64,000 bases of DNA from Prauserella_A sp040645195 (GTDB taxonomy: Bacteria > Actinomycetota > Actinomycetes > Mycobacteriales > Pseudonocardiaceae): contig NZ_JBEYXW010000025.1 in assembly GCF_040645195.1 (NCBI RefSeq), positions 1 to 64,000 on the forward strand, written 5' to 3'. The notes under the pieces are model-generated. The model was not told the DNA's origin, made no database searches, and saw only the letters and a list, made by a program, of their open reading frames with translations. Both the position numbers and the translations under genes were made by a program. The stretch's first letter is position 1. Every line of letters begins with the position of its first letter. Of this stretch, positions 43,476 through 52,400 are shown piece after piece.

Positions 43476-46448
43476 TCAGGCGGCGGGCATCACCCCCTCC
43501 AGCTGCAATCTCGACCCGGTCCGTGCCTTGCGCACCCGCAACCGGGTCGGGATGCGGTGGCGCAGCTCCTCGACGTGGGACACGAGGCCGACGACCCTGC
43601 CGCCCGCGCGCAGCTCGTCGAGCACGTTCATGACCACGTCGAGCGTCTCGGCGTCGAGGGTGCCGAAACCCTCGTCGACGAAGAGCGTGTCGAGTAGCGC
43701 GCCACCGGTCTCCGCGGCAACCACGTCGGCGAGGCCGAGCGCAAGCGACAGCGAGGCCAGGAACGACTCCCCACCGGACAACGTCTTCGCCGGTCGCACG
43801 GTCCCCGAGTAGTCGTCGAGCACGTCGAGACCGAGGCCTCCGCGCGTGCCGCGCGAGCCCGCGGCATCAGAGTGCACGAAGGAGTAGCGGCCCTGGCTCA
43901 TCGTCCGCAGCCGCGCTGTCGCGGCGACGGCGACCTCCTCGAGCCTGGCCGCGAGGACATAGGAGCGCAGCGACATCCGCCGTGCGTTCTGCCCACGCCC
44001 GTTGACCACGTCGGTGAGCGCGTCCAGCTCGGCGAACTCCTCCTGGGCAGGAGCCAGCTCGGCCAGCGCCGAGCCGAAGCGCGCGGCGAGCGTGTCGAGT
44101 TCCCGCACGCGTTGCGTAGCCGCGCGTTGGGCGGCGACAGCGGCCTCCGCCCTGACACGAGACTCCTGCGCGGCGCGCTGGGCCGGCTCGACGTCGACCG
44201 GCTCATCGGGCTCGACACCGGCGAGTTCCGGTTCCGTCAGCACCGCGCTCGCCGCCGCCCCGGCGGCCTCGGCTTCGGCGAGCGCGCGCTCGAGTTCGAC
44301 CATCCGGGCATCCGGCCTGGCGGCGGCCCGTGCGGTGGCGACCGAGTCGAAGCCGGCACGCTCAGCGGCCGCCTGCACGGCGGCGCGCTGCTCGCCCAGG
44401 CGTTCGAATGCGGCCGCGACGGCCGTTCTCGCATCGGCCAGGCCGTTCAGCGCATCCACCGTGGTCACCAGATGCGCACGGCGGCTGGTGACATCGGCGA
44501 ACTCACCGCGTGCGGCATCGAGGCGCTGCTGCCGCTGCTCGATCTGCTCGGCCAGCGCGTGCTGTTGCGCTTCCGCCGTGCCGACCGCGCGCTCTGCCGC
44601 GGCGCGTTCGGCCGACAGCGCCTCCTGCTCACCTTCGGCCGCCCGCACCGACGCGTCGAGCCGTGTCCTGCCCGCCGCGAGGTCGCGTAACCGGGTCAGT
44701 TCGGTGCGTACCTGCGTCAGCTGACCCGACAGCTCTTCGGCGGTCTGCCCGCGAACCCGCTCCCGCACGGCAGCGAGCGCCTGCTCGGCCTCGTGCCGGG
44801 CGGCTACGGCTGTGTGCCGTCGCTGCTCGGCAACGCGTTCCCGCTCTGCCGCACCCCGCTCGTCGGCCTCGCCGATCGCCGCGGCGTCGGTGGCGGGTGC
44901 CGGGTGCTCGCCGGCCCCGCACACGGGGCACGGCTGGCCGGGGTGCAGCCCCGCTGCGAGCTCGGCAGCCATGCCGGCGAGGCGCCGGTCCCGCATGTCG
45001 AGCAGCGTTGCCCGGGCGGCTTGGTGAGCATCGGTCGCGGCGCGCTCGACGTCGAGCGCGCGCGCAGCCGCGCTCTCGAGTTCGGGAATCCACGCGGCAT
45101 CGGTGTGCGCCGCGGCCAGCTCGGCTTCCCTGGTGCGCAGACCGTCGAGCTTCACCTCGGCTTCGGCGGCGCGGTCCCGCCGCACCCGTAGCTCCTTGAT
45201 CCGCTCAGGCAGCCCCTCCAGCTTCTCGCTGAGGGCTGTCGCCTGCGCGGCGGCATACGTCGCCGTCTCGGCGAGGTCACGGACGCGGTCCAGATCGCGG
45301 CGCTGCTGTTCGGCTTCGGCGACGAGGCCCGCCAGCGTCCCGGCTTCCTCGCGCAGTGCACCCGCCCGTTCCCGCAGCACCGTACCGTTGGCGTCCGGTT
45401 CGGCGAACCCCGTGACCAGCAGCGCTTCCCTGGCAGTGACCTCGGCAGCCTCAGCATGTTCGAACCGCGTGTGCTGGCGGTCCGCCTCGATGGCGAGACC
45501 GGTGACGGTACCGGCGCGCCGTGCCCTGTCGAGCTCATCGGCCCACTCGGCTCGTTCGGCCGACTGCCGTTCCAGCGCCGCGAGGCTGGCGAGCGCGGCG
45601 CGCACCCGGCGCACGCGCTCGGCGGCGACCCTGCGCTCGTGTAGCAACACGTCGGCACGGTCCCGCACTGCACCGGCCTCGCCGGCCTCCCGCTCGGTGG
45701 CCTCGGCCACGGCGGCCGCGCGGCGCCGCAGGCCGCTCGCCCAGTCCTGGCCCGCGTCCTCGGGTGGCTCCTCCCCCGCGGCCTGCGCCAGCCGGGCAAC
45801 CCATTCCCGCACGGCATGGCGCCGCTGGTCGAGTTCCCGGCCCCGCTGTGTACGCAACTCGCGGAACCACCGCTCGACCTCCGCGAAGCGCTGAGTGCCG
45901 AAGAGACGCTCGAGCAGCTGCTCCCGTTCGGTGGTGTCGGCACGCAGGAAACGCGCGAACTCCCCCTGCGGCAGCAGCACCACCTGGAAGAACTGTTCCG
46001 CACTCATACCGAGCAGCCGTTGCACCGTGCGGGCGACCTCGTCGATGCGGGTCACCCCCTCGACGGGCAAGCCGTGCGGCACCTCACCGACCCAGGTCAG
46101 CGACGCCTTGGCCTGCTGGGTGGTGTAGCCGTCGCCACGGCGTTTCGGCCGCTGGTACTCGGGGCTGCGCACGAGCCGCAGACGATGCCCCTGCACGCTG
46201 AGCTCCAGCACCACCTCGGTGACCGTGTCCTCGGCGGCGAGGTCACAGCGCAAGCGCTTCACCTGCCCGCGAGCGCCGGGCACGGTGCCGAAGAGCGCGA
46301 AGGCGACCGCGTCGAGCAGGGTCGTCTTCCCCGCCCCTGTGTCGCCGTGCAGCAGGAACAGCCCGTCCGCGCCGAGGGCGTCGAAGTCCACGACCTCGCG
46401 ACCCGCGTACGGCCCGAACGCGGCGACCTCCAGCCGGTGCAGTCTCAC
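43476..46448 (-). CDS. sbcC: Exonuclease SbcC subunit
   Basis: A 990-residue SMC-like ATPase: Walker A GDTGAGKTTLLDAVAFALFG, long coiled coils interrupted by the zinc hook CPVCG (about residue 505), signature LSGGESFLASLSLALGLADVV and Walker B LDTLFVDEGFGTLD. It forms the SbcCD nuclease that processes hairpins and double-strand ends. It overlaps sbcD by four bases. Confidence 0.94.
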   Translation of the reverse strand: MRLHRLEVAAFGPYAGREVVDFDALGADGLFLLHGDTGAGKTTLLDAVAFALFGTVPGARGQVKRLRCDLAAEDTVTEVVLELSVQGHRLRLVRSPEYQRPKRRGDGYTTQQAKASLTWVGEVPHGLPVEGVTRIDEVARTVQRLLGMSAEQFFQVVLLPQGEFARFLRADTTEREQLLERLFGTQRFAEVERWFRELRTQRGRELDQRRHAVREWVARLAQAAGEEPPEDAGQDWASGLRRRAAAVAEATEREAGEAGAVRDRADVLLHERRVAAERVRRVRAALASLAALERQSAERAEWADELDRARRAGTVTGLAIEADRQHTRFEHAEAAEVTAREALLVTGFAEPDANGTVLRERAGALREEAGTLAGLVAEAEQQRRDLDRVRDLAETATYAAAQATALSEKLEGLPERIKELRVRRDRAAEAEVKLDGLRTREAELAAAHTDAAWIPELESAAARALDVERAATDAHQAARATLLDMRDRRLAGMAAELAAGLHPGQPCPVCGAGEHPAPATDAAAIGEADERGAAERERVAEQRRHTAVAARHEAEQALAAVRERVRGQTAEELSGQLTQVRTELTRLRDLAAGRTRLDASVRAAEGEQEALSAERAAAERAVGTAEAQQHALAEQIEQRQQRLDAARGEFADVTSRRAHLVTTVDALNGLADARTAVAAAFERLGEQRAAVQAAAERAGFDSVATARAAARPDARMVELERALAEAEAAGAAASAVLTEPELAGVEPDEPVDVEPAQRAAQESRVRAEAAVAAQRAATQRVRELDTLAARFGSALAELAPAQEEFAELDALTDVVNGRGQNARRMSLRSYVLAARLEEVAVAATARLRTMSQGRYSFVHSDAAGSRGTRGGLGLDVLDDYSGTVRPAKTLSGGESFLASLSLALGLADVVAAETGGALLDTLFVDEGFGTLDAETLDVVMNVLDELRAGGRVVGLVSHVEELRHRIPTRLRVRKARTGSRLQLEGVMPAA

Positions 46449-47611
46449 CGCGCATCACCGTCCTGCTCCGGATCGTGCTTGCCTGCCGTCTCCAGCGCCC
46501 CGACCAGCAGGGCGTTCTCGCGTTCGTTCGGTGGCGCACCCCGGCAGTCGTCGAGGAAGGTACGCGCGATCTCGGTGTCCGTACGGCCGCGCACGGCTTC
46601 GGCGTAGCGCAGCACCGTCGCACCACCCCCCGCGGGCTCCCAGTCCACGTGCACGGCATGGGGGAACCGCTCACGTAGCTTGCGCATGGCCTCCAGCGGC
46701 CGGACACGGTCGGTCAGGGTCGCGGAGACGAAACAGTCGGTGAGCGCGGTGTACTCCGGGGCTTCCAGCAGGTCGGCCAGCACACCCGTCATGGTCGCCA
46801 GTCGACGCGGAACGGGCAGTTCCCGCCGTTCGACCCCCGCCAGGCCGTGCGCGTCCAGATCGACGAGCCAGACCGATTTACGTTGGGAGGCCTCGGAGAA
46901 CGAGTACGCGAGCGGGCTGCCGGAGTAGCGCAGGTGCTCGGCAAGGGTCTGCGCACCGTGCAGATGGCCGAGCGCGACGTAGTCCACACCGTCGAACACC
47001 GAGCCCGGTACCTGCTCGACGCCGCCGACGGAGATCGTGCGCTCGGAATCGCAGCCGACCCCACCGGTGACGAAGGCATGTGCGAGGACCACCGACCGCG
47101 TCCCGCGCGACCTGCCGGCGAGGTCGTCACGGATACGGCGCATCGCCTCGGTGAGCACCCCGGTGTGGCCGCGCGCTCCCGGCACCCCGAGCGCGACCCT
47201 CGCGGGTTCCGGTTCCAGATAAGGGATGCCGTACAGCGCGACGGGTCCGTGCTCGTCGTCGATCAGCACGGGTTCGTGCAAGCTCGCGATCGTCGTCCGC
47301 AAGTGCAGGCCGCCCGCCGACGCGAAGTCCGCGAACGCACCGAGCCGTGCCGCCGAGTCGTGGTTGCCGGGCGTGATGACCAGCTGCGCGCCCGCCTCAC
47401 GAAGGCGCCCCATAGCCGCGGTCGCGACCCGTACCGCCTCCGCGGATGGCACCGCGCGGTCATAGACGTCACCGGCCACGAGCACGACGTCGACCGCTTC
47501 TTTCACCACCAGGTCGGCGAGATGGTCGAGCACCGCCTCCTGTTCAGCAAGCAGGTCGGCGTCGTGGAACGTCCGTCCCACGTGCCAGTCCGAGGTATGC
47601 AGCAATCGCAC
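46445..47611 (-). CDS. sbcD: Exonuclease SbcD subunit
   Basis: A 388-residue Mre11-like nuclease. Phosphoesterase motifs: HTSDWHVGR, VAGDVYDRAVPS and ITPGNHDSAARLG. GTG 47611 begins VRLLHTSDW, the family start; the frame extends to 47635. It is first in the sbcDC operon. A LexA-type SOS box is 60 bases upstream, suggesting damage induction. Confidence 0.93.
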   Translation of the reverse strand: MRLLHTSDWHVGRTFHDADLLAEQEAVLDHLADLVVKEAVDVVLVAGDVYDRAVPSAEAVRVATAAMGRLREAGAQLVITPGNHDSAARLGAFADFASAGGLHLRTTIASLHEPVLIDDEHGPVALYGIPYLEPEPARVALGVPGARGHTGVLTEAMRRIRDDLAGRSRGTRSVVLAHAFVTGGVGCDSERTISVGGVEQVPGSVFDGVDYVALGHLHGAQTLAEHLRYSGSPLAYSFSEASQRKSVWLVDLDAHGLAGVERRELPVPRRLATMTGVLADLLEAPEYTALTDCFVSATLTDRVRPLEAMRKLRERFPHAVHVDWEPAGGGATVLRYAEAVRGRTDTEIARTFLDDCRGAPPNERENALLVGALETAGKHDPEQDGDAR

Positions 47612-47670
47612 GTGATCAAAGCTAGGGCGGTCCACCGACAGAACAGTGGACCATGGACCGGCGTGTCACC

Positions 47671-47684
47671 CGAACGTGTGTTCG
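47671..47684. promoter_or_regulatory. LexA-type SOS box upstream of sbcD
   Basis: CGAACGTGTGTTCG fits the actinobacterial and Gram-positive SOS box CGAAC-N4-GTTCG exactly. It lies about 60 bases upstream of sbcD on the minus strand; on the plus strand only an ECF remnant follows. A second box lies at 48733. Confidence 0.75.
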
Positions 47685-47715
47685 AATGCTCCAGGTTCGC
47701 CGCATACCTGCAAGC

Positions 47716-47910
47716 ATGTCCGTCGAAACCTCCTCGCCTTCGAGGAGCGGCGTCCTCGACCGTTCGGCCTGGCCTACCGACTGCTCGGTACTGGAGAGCG
47801 TGGGCGAGCGGATCCGCGTGCTGCGGATCGTGGTGAATCCGGCCAAGCTCCGGTTTCCGGGGCGGCAGGTCGGCGGTCTGTCACATTCTGGAGGTCTCGC
47901 CGGGTCCTGA
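47716..47910 (+). pseudogene. Internally deleted ECF41-type sigma factor remnant
   Basis: One frame encodes LLAFEERRPRPFGLAYRLLG (about 47730-47790), the N-terminal start of an ECF sigma factor; another encodes GERIRVLRIVVNPAKLRFPG (about 47803-47862), the C-terminal end of ECF41-type proteins with their SnoaL-like extension. The core between is missing, so a deletion joined the two ends near 47795. The following gene is an NAD(P)-binding oxidoreductase, a usual ECF41 neighbour. Confidence 0.6.
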
Positions 47911-47937
47911 GGAGAGACGAACCGGAAGGAGCGAATA

Positions 47938-48726
47938 GTGAGTAGTCGAATCGCGGTGACCGGAGGTACCGGTCTACTCGGGGCCCTCGTGGTCGAGCGG
48001 CTGGCCACCCAGGGGGCCGAGGCGCGGGTGATCAGCCGCCGTCCCCGGCCGGCGGGCAGCCGGGACTGGGCCGTGGCGGACCTGCGGACCGGGCAGGGCG
48101 TGCGGGATGCGCTCGCGGGAGCCGACGTGGTCGTCCATTGCGCGACCGGGTTCGGCAGGCAGGCCGAAACCCAGCTCGCCCGCACCGTGGTGGACGCGGC
48201 CCGGCGCACCGGTCGGCCGCACCTGGTGTACATCTCCATTGTCGGCGTCGACCGCGTGCCCTTGGGTTACTACCAGGGGAAACTGGCGGCGGAGCAGCTG
48301 ATCGAGCGATCCGGCCTGCCCTACACCATCCTGCGGGCCACCCAGTTTCACGACATGCTGCGTGCCATCTTCGCCAGGCTGGTGCGGCTACCGGTGATGC
48401 CGGTACCCGACATCCGGCTCCAGCCGATCGACTCCGGCGAGGTGGCCGATCGGCTCGCCGACATAACCACCGGTGAACCGGCCGGCCGCGTGCCGGACAT
48501 CGGGGGACCGCGTGTCCAGCACGCCGGCGAACTCGCCCGGATATTCCTCCGCGCGACAGCACGCCAACGTCCAGTGCTGCCGATTCGCTTACCAGGCAAC
48601 ACTTTCCGCGCCTACCGAGCCGATGGGCATCTCGCCGCCGAAGACGCGGTGGGCACGATCACGTTCGAGGATCACCTTGCCGCCCACCATGCTCCATTGG
48701 GCACCGCATACCGGGACCGGCCCTGA
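47938..48726 (+). CDS. NAD(P)-binding SDR/NmrA-like oxidoreductase
   Basis: A 262-residue atypical SDR: RIAVTGGTGLLGALVVERLA nucleotide-binding start, HCATGFGRQAE, YISIVGVDRVPLGYYQGKLAAEQLIERSGLPYTILRATQF with the YxxxK-like pair in GYYQGKL. Such proteins are the oxidoreductase members beside ECF41 sigma factors. Its likely regulator is decayed. GTG 47938 has GGAAGGAG upstream. The natural substrate is unknown. Confidence 0.85.
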   Translation: MSSRIAVTGGTGLLGALVVERLATQGAEARVISRRPRPAGSRDWAVADLRTGQGVRDALAGADVVVHCATGFGRQAETQLARTVVDAARRTGRPHLVYISIVGVDRVPLGYYQGKLAAEQLIERSGLPYTILRATQFHDMLRAIFARLVRLPVMPVPDIRLQPIDSGEVADRLADITTGEPAGRVPDIGGPRVQHAGELARIFLRATARQRPVLPIRLPGNTFRAYRADGHLAAEDAVGTITFEDHLAAHHAPLGTAYRDRP

Positions 48727-48732
48727 CTTCAC

Positions 48733-48748
48733 TCGAACGTGTGTTCGA
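48733..48748. promoter_or_regulatory. LexA-type SOS box upstream of rmuC
   Basis: TCGAACGTGTGTTCGA is a perfect 16-base palindrome-like SOS box (outer TCGAAC...GTTCGA) 80 bases upstream of rmuC and just after the SDR stop. It shares the same N4 (GTGT) as the box near sbcD. Confidence 0.8.
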
Positions 48749-48827
48749 TAGCCGCGATGGGTCTTTTTGTCGGTGGAGTACGCCATGATGCATGCGACCG
48801 GTGACACAGCGAGAGGGGAAGGTACCC

Positions 48828-49745
48828 GTGGGTTCGACAGTGCTCGCCACAGCAGCCGTGGTGGTTGCGTTGCTGCTGGCGGGAGCGGTCGCGCTGCTCT
48901 GGCGGCTGTACCAGGACGGCATGCGCAGAGCCGACGCCGCCGCGCGACAGGTCGACGCCGAGCGGGCACGGGTGGACGAGCAACAGGCAGCGCTGCGCAG
49001 GTACGAAGTGGCCTTCGCGTCGATCAGCGGTCGCGGTGAGCTGGGCGAGCAGGTGCTCGCCGAAACGGCTCGGGCACTGGGGCTGCGCGAGGGCCTCCAC
49101 TTCACCCTGCAGACGGACCTGGCAGGAGGTGGCGGCGCGAAACCGGACATGGTGCTGCGGGTCGGCGGCGACCGCACCGTGCCAGTCGATGCGAAGGCGA
49201 GCATGGCCTGCTGGGCCGAGGCCGTGGAAACCGACGACCCCGGGGAACGGCTCGACGCGCTGCGGGTCCATGTCCGCAACCTGCGGTCGCGTGCTGCCGA
49301 ACTCGCGGCGAAGGGATATCAGCGCTGGGCCGACGCGATCTACGGAACAGTGATGTTCGTACCGTCCGACGCCGCCGTCGTGGCGGCACTGGACACCGAT
49401 CCGGAGCTCCTGCGTTGGCTGCTGGACCGGCGGGTGTTCCTGTGCGGACCAACAGGGTTCGCCGTCGTGGCCTCGGCGGCCATGTTCGCGGCGACGGAAC
49501 GCACGCTGGTCGAGGACGTGGAACGGGTGCGTGCCCACGCCGCCTCGGCACACCGGTCGGCCGGCAACGCGGTGGACGCCCTCAACCTCTCCAGCACTCA
49601 CCTGCAACGGTTCCTGTCGGCCCGGCGGCGGGAGCTGGAAGCGCTGGAGAGCTTCCGCGCGAGCGTGGCCCCGCTCACCGAGGCCGCTGCCAGCCCGGCC
49701 CCGGTGCCCGCGGTCAGAAAGGGGGACGAACTGGCAGCAAGTTGA
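48828..49745 (+). CDS. rmuC: RmuC-family DNA recombination protein
   Basis: A 305-residue RmuC protein. One N-terminal membrane helix (VLATAAVVVALLLAGAVALLW) is followed by a coiled-coil stretch and the nuclease-like core KPDMVLRVGGDRTVPVDAKASM (Asp and Lys of a PD-(D/E)xK-like site), as well as FVPSDAAVVAAL. RmuC limits DNA inversion events in E. coli. GTG 48828 is preferred, with AGGGGAAGG just upstream; ATG 48792 is an alternative. The SOS box upstream suggests damage induction. Confidence 0.88.
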   Translation: MGSTVLATAAVVVALLLAGAVALLWRLYQDGMRRADAAARQVDAERARVDEQQAALRRYEVAFASISGRGELGEQVLAETARALGLREGLHFTLQTDLAGGGGAKPDMVLRVGGDRTVPVDAKASMACWAEAVETDDPGERLDALRVHVRNLRSRAAELAAKGYQRWADAIYGTVMFVPSDAAVVAALDTDPELLRWLLDRRVFLCGPTGFAVVASAAMFAATERTLVEDVERVRAHAASAHRSAGNAVDALNLSSTHLQRFLSARRRELEALESFRASVAPLTEAAASPAPVPAVRKGDELAAS

Positions 49746-49877
49746 CATTCCACTGGTACAAACCAGTACGTGCCGCAGGGGTCCGCTGTGCCGGATCTCA
49801 CGCTGACGGGTATTGCGTATCCGGACGTTGAGGAGTGGTAGCGAGATTCTGGGGTAAACGGGATACGGTGTTGCCTC

Positions 49878-50885
49878 GTGACCGCCACACGCGATCGCCG
49901 GAGCGATCCTGACGCCGAAGCTGATGAGGCGCTGATCCCTTGGGATGAGCGCGCCGTCCTCGGTGCCCGGCGCGGTGTGCCATGGTGGGGAGCGGTACTG
50001 CTCGCCTTCGGACTGGCAGCGCTGGGCGCCATCGTGGACTACCAGGTGTCGGACGCGCTGGGGGTGCTTTTCCAGGGCATTTACCTGGTCGGCTCGGTCG
50101 CGGCTGTCGGCGCGGTCCGCAGGCGCAACCTGTTCGGCCCGATGGTGCAGCCGCCACTGATCCTGGCTGTCACGGTCCCGGCCGTGGTGTTGATCGGCTC
50201 CGGGCTGCCGGCCAGCAGCGACATGCTCAGCAGGGCTCTCGCCATCGGAACGCCGCTCATCAACGCATTCCCGTTCATGGCGATCACCACCGGCCTGACC
50301 GTTGCCTTCGGGATCTTCCGGATGTACCGCGAACGGGACCCGGACGCGCAGGGGAAGGTCCGGGCCAAGGGCACTCGCACGGAGGACCAGCCCCGCGCCG
50401 GGGAGCGTTCCACCGGCAAGGGCAAAGGCGCGCCAGCGGCCAACGAGACACGGCAAGAACGACCGGCGAAGGCCCGCCCGCCCGAGGGCCGAGGCGACCC
50501 GGCACGCCGGAGCTCCAGCGCCGCCGGACCAGGTACGCCTGTTTCAGGTGCGGGACGCGAGGGGTCGGGGCGGCGACAGCGTCCGGACGAGCCACCACGC
50601 CGCGGACGGGAACGACCGGCCGACCGCGACGCGGGACAGTCCGGCGGCAACCCTCCTCGCGAGCAGGCAGGCCGCCAACCCCGGTCGCCGGGCGGACCGG
50701 GACCCGACGACGACCGGCGCCGCCGCGTCCGGGACTGGCCGGACTCGATCCCGGGGCCGAAACGCCCCCGCCGAACGCCACCCCCGGGCGAGGAACCGCC
50801 CCCCGGCAGGCCGGGCATGCCGCGTCCCGACCAGGGACCACGTCCGCCGCGGCGCGGCAGGCCGTGGGACGACAGCCCCAGCTGA
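49878..50885 (+). CDS. DUF6542-type membrane protein with long basic tail
   Basis: A 335-residue protein. About residues 35-140 hold four membrane helices (PWWGAVLLAFGLAALGAIVDYQ, LFQGIYLVGSVAAVGAV, PLILAVTVPAVVLIGSG, INAFPFMAITTGLTVAFGIF), matching DUF6542. The remaining 190 residues are a low-complexity Arg/Pro/Gly/Glu tail (RRGRERPADRD, PRPDQGPRPPRRGR), probably disordered and cytoplasmic. Function is unknown. GTG 49878 is the start. Confidence 0.75.
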   Translation: MTATRDRRSDPDAEADEALIPWDERAVLGARRGVPWWGAVLLAFGLAALGAIVDYQVSDALGVLFQGIYLVGSVAAVGAVRRRNLFGPMVQPPLILAVTVPAVVLIGSGLPASSDMLSRALAIGTPLINAFPFMAITTGLTVAFGIFRMYRERDPDAQGKVRAKGTRTEDQPRAGERSTGKGKGAPAANETRQERPAKARPPEGRGDPARRSSSAAGPGTPVSGAGREGSGRRQRPDEPPRRGRERPADRDAGQSGGNPPREQAGRQPRSPGGPGPDDDRRRRVRDWPDSIPGPKRPRRTPPPGEEPPPGRPGMPRPDQGPRPPRRGRPWDDSPS

Positions 50886-51245
50886 GACCCCGCCCGGCTA
50901 CACCATCAACACGCGCGGCCTCGTACCCGCGATCCCGTGCGCACAACACCGCCTCGCCGATCGCCCCGGCCACGGCGACGTTGTTGGCGTAAGCGCGACC
51001 CTGCCTGCATGAAAGGGACCACGTTCGACCCCGCAATCGCGGTCCGGCCACGCCGCCGTCGATACGTGCGGCCCCGCGCCTCCGGGAGCAACCCCGCATT
51101 ACCCCGACGTCGTCGGCGCAGTGCGGCCGCCATGCCTGCATGAGAGACCGCATTGGGCCCAGGCCGGGCGGGCCCCTTGACTTGCTGAACCCGGGGTGGC
51201 CCTGGTTGCGGTTGCTGGGCCCTGGCGACCCAGTCGAGCAACTCC
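50886..51245. other. 360-base intergenic region between two convergent genes
   Basis: No gene is supported. Two short related segments are visible: TGCCTGCATGAAAGGGACC (51001-51019) and TGCCTGCATGAGAGACCG (51131-51148), possibly members of a small dispersed repeat. GC-rich dyads are likely to end both convergent genes, but no clear single terminator stands out. Confidence 0.45.
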
Positions 51246-52283
51246 CTAGCGCACGCTGCTGCGTGCCGCGCCCGCCCCGGAGCGCAGTTCCCTCGGCAGC
51301 GCGAAGGAGATCTTCTCGTTGGCGGTCGTGACCTCCTGGACCTCGCCCCAGCCACGATCGGCAAGCCATTCCAGCAGTTCCATCACCAGAATGTCCGGCA
51401 CGGAGGCGCCGCTGGTCACGCCGACGGTCTCCACACCGTCCAGCCAGGTTTCGTCGACCTCGCGGGCGAAGTCGACCAGGTGGGCATCACGGGCACCCGC
51501 CTGCAGCGCGACCTCGACGAGCCGCTGCGAGTTCGAGGAGTTCCCCGAGCCGACGACCAGCACGAGGTCACACTCGGCGGCCATGGCCTTCACCGCCACC
51601 TGCCGGTTCGAGGTGGCGTAGCAGATGTCGTCACTGGGCGGGTCGGAGATCTCCGGGAAACGTTCCCGAAGCTGCTCGACGCGCTCCATCGTCTCGTCCA
51701 CGCTCAGCGTGGTCTGCGACAGCCACACGACCTTGGCAGGGTCGCGGACCTGGACCGTCTCGACGTCCTCCGGGGTGTCCACCAGCTGCACGTGCTCGGG
51801 TGCCTCGCCGGAGGTGCCCTCGACCTCCTCGTGCCCGGCGTGCCCGATCAGCATGATGTCGTAGTCGTCGCGCGCGAACCGGTTGACCTCCTTGTGCACC
51901 TTCGTCACCAGCGGGCAGGTGGCGTCGATGGTGCGCAGGTTGCGTTCCTCGGCCTCGGCACGCACGGCCGGCGAAACACCGTGGGCGGAGAACACCACGA
52001 GGGCACCTTCGGGCACCTCGGAGGTCTCGTCGACGAAGATGACCCCTCGCTCGCGCAGCGTGTCGACAACATGACGGTTGTGCACGATCTCCTTGCGCAC
52101 GTAGACCGGCGGGCCGTGGAGCTCCAGTGCCTTCTCGACCGTGATCACGGCACGGTCGACCCCGGCGCAGTACCCACGCGGCTTCGCCAGCAGCACGCGC
52201 TTGCCACCGCTCTCGTGGGCGCCACCGCGCCCCTCGATCGCTACGCTGGTGGCAGGCTCTGTTCCGGGACTCGCTGCACTCAT
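51246..52283 (-). CDS. ispH: 4-hydroxy-3-methylbut-2-enyl diphosphate reductase
   Basis: A 345-residue IspH/LytB, the last enzyme of the MEP isoprenoid pathway, making IPP and DMAPP. Three [4Fe-4S] cysteines are in PRGYCAGVDRA, DATCPLVTKVH and ICYATSNRQ; GHAGHEEVEGTSGE carries the catalytic Glu region, and GSGNSSNSQRLVEVA the SxN substrate motif. ATG 52283 (MSAASPGTEPATS) is chosen; a longer frame reaches 52409. Confidence 0.95.
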   Translation of the reverse strand: MSAASPGTEPATSVAIEGRGGAHESGGKRVLLAKPRGYCAGVDRAVITVEKALELHGPPVYVRKEIVHNRHVVDTLRERGVIFVDETSEVPEGALVVFSAHGVSPAVRAEAEERNLRTIDATCPLVTKVHKEVNRFARDDYDIMLIGHAGHEEVEGTSGEAPEHVQLVDTPEDVETVQVRDPAKVVWLSQTTLSVDETMERVEQLRERFPEISDPPSDDICYATSNRQVAVKAMAAECDLVLVVGSGNSSNSQRLVEVALQAGARDAHLVDFAREVDETWLDGVETVGVTSGASVPDILVMELLEWLADRGWGEVQEVTTANEKISFALPRELRSGAGAARSSVR

Positions 52284-52400
52284 GCCAACAGGGTACGGGC
52301 TGGCGGGTATCGCAGGACGCGAGAGGACTTCATGGACTGCCCGACACGCATCAACTCGTTTGGCTGGGCAGGATCGATTCTGTGCGGCAGGCTTAGGGGC

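Noticed and set aside
44400..44420. Possible tRNA T-arm (GTTCGAATG)
   Set aside because: It lies inside sbcC coding sequence and no cloverleaf can be formed around it.
47653..47910. 85-residue intact gene downstream of the SOS box
   Set aside because: Its C-terminal half matches the end of an ECF41 sigma factor and the N-terminal match is in another frame, so it is a remnant rather than an SOS-controlled gene.
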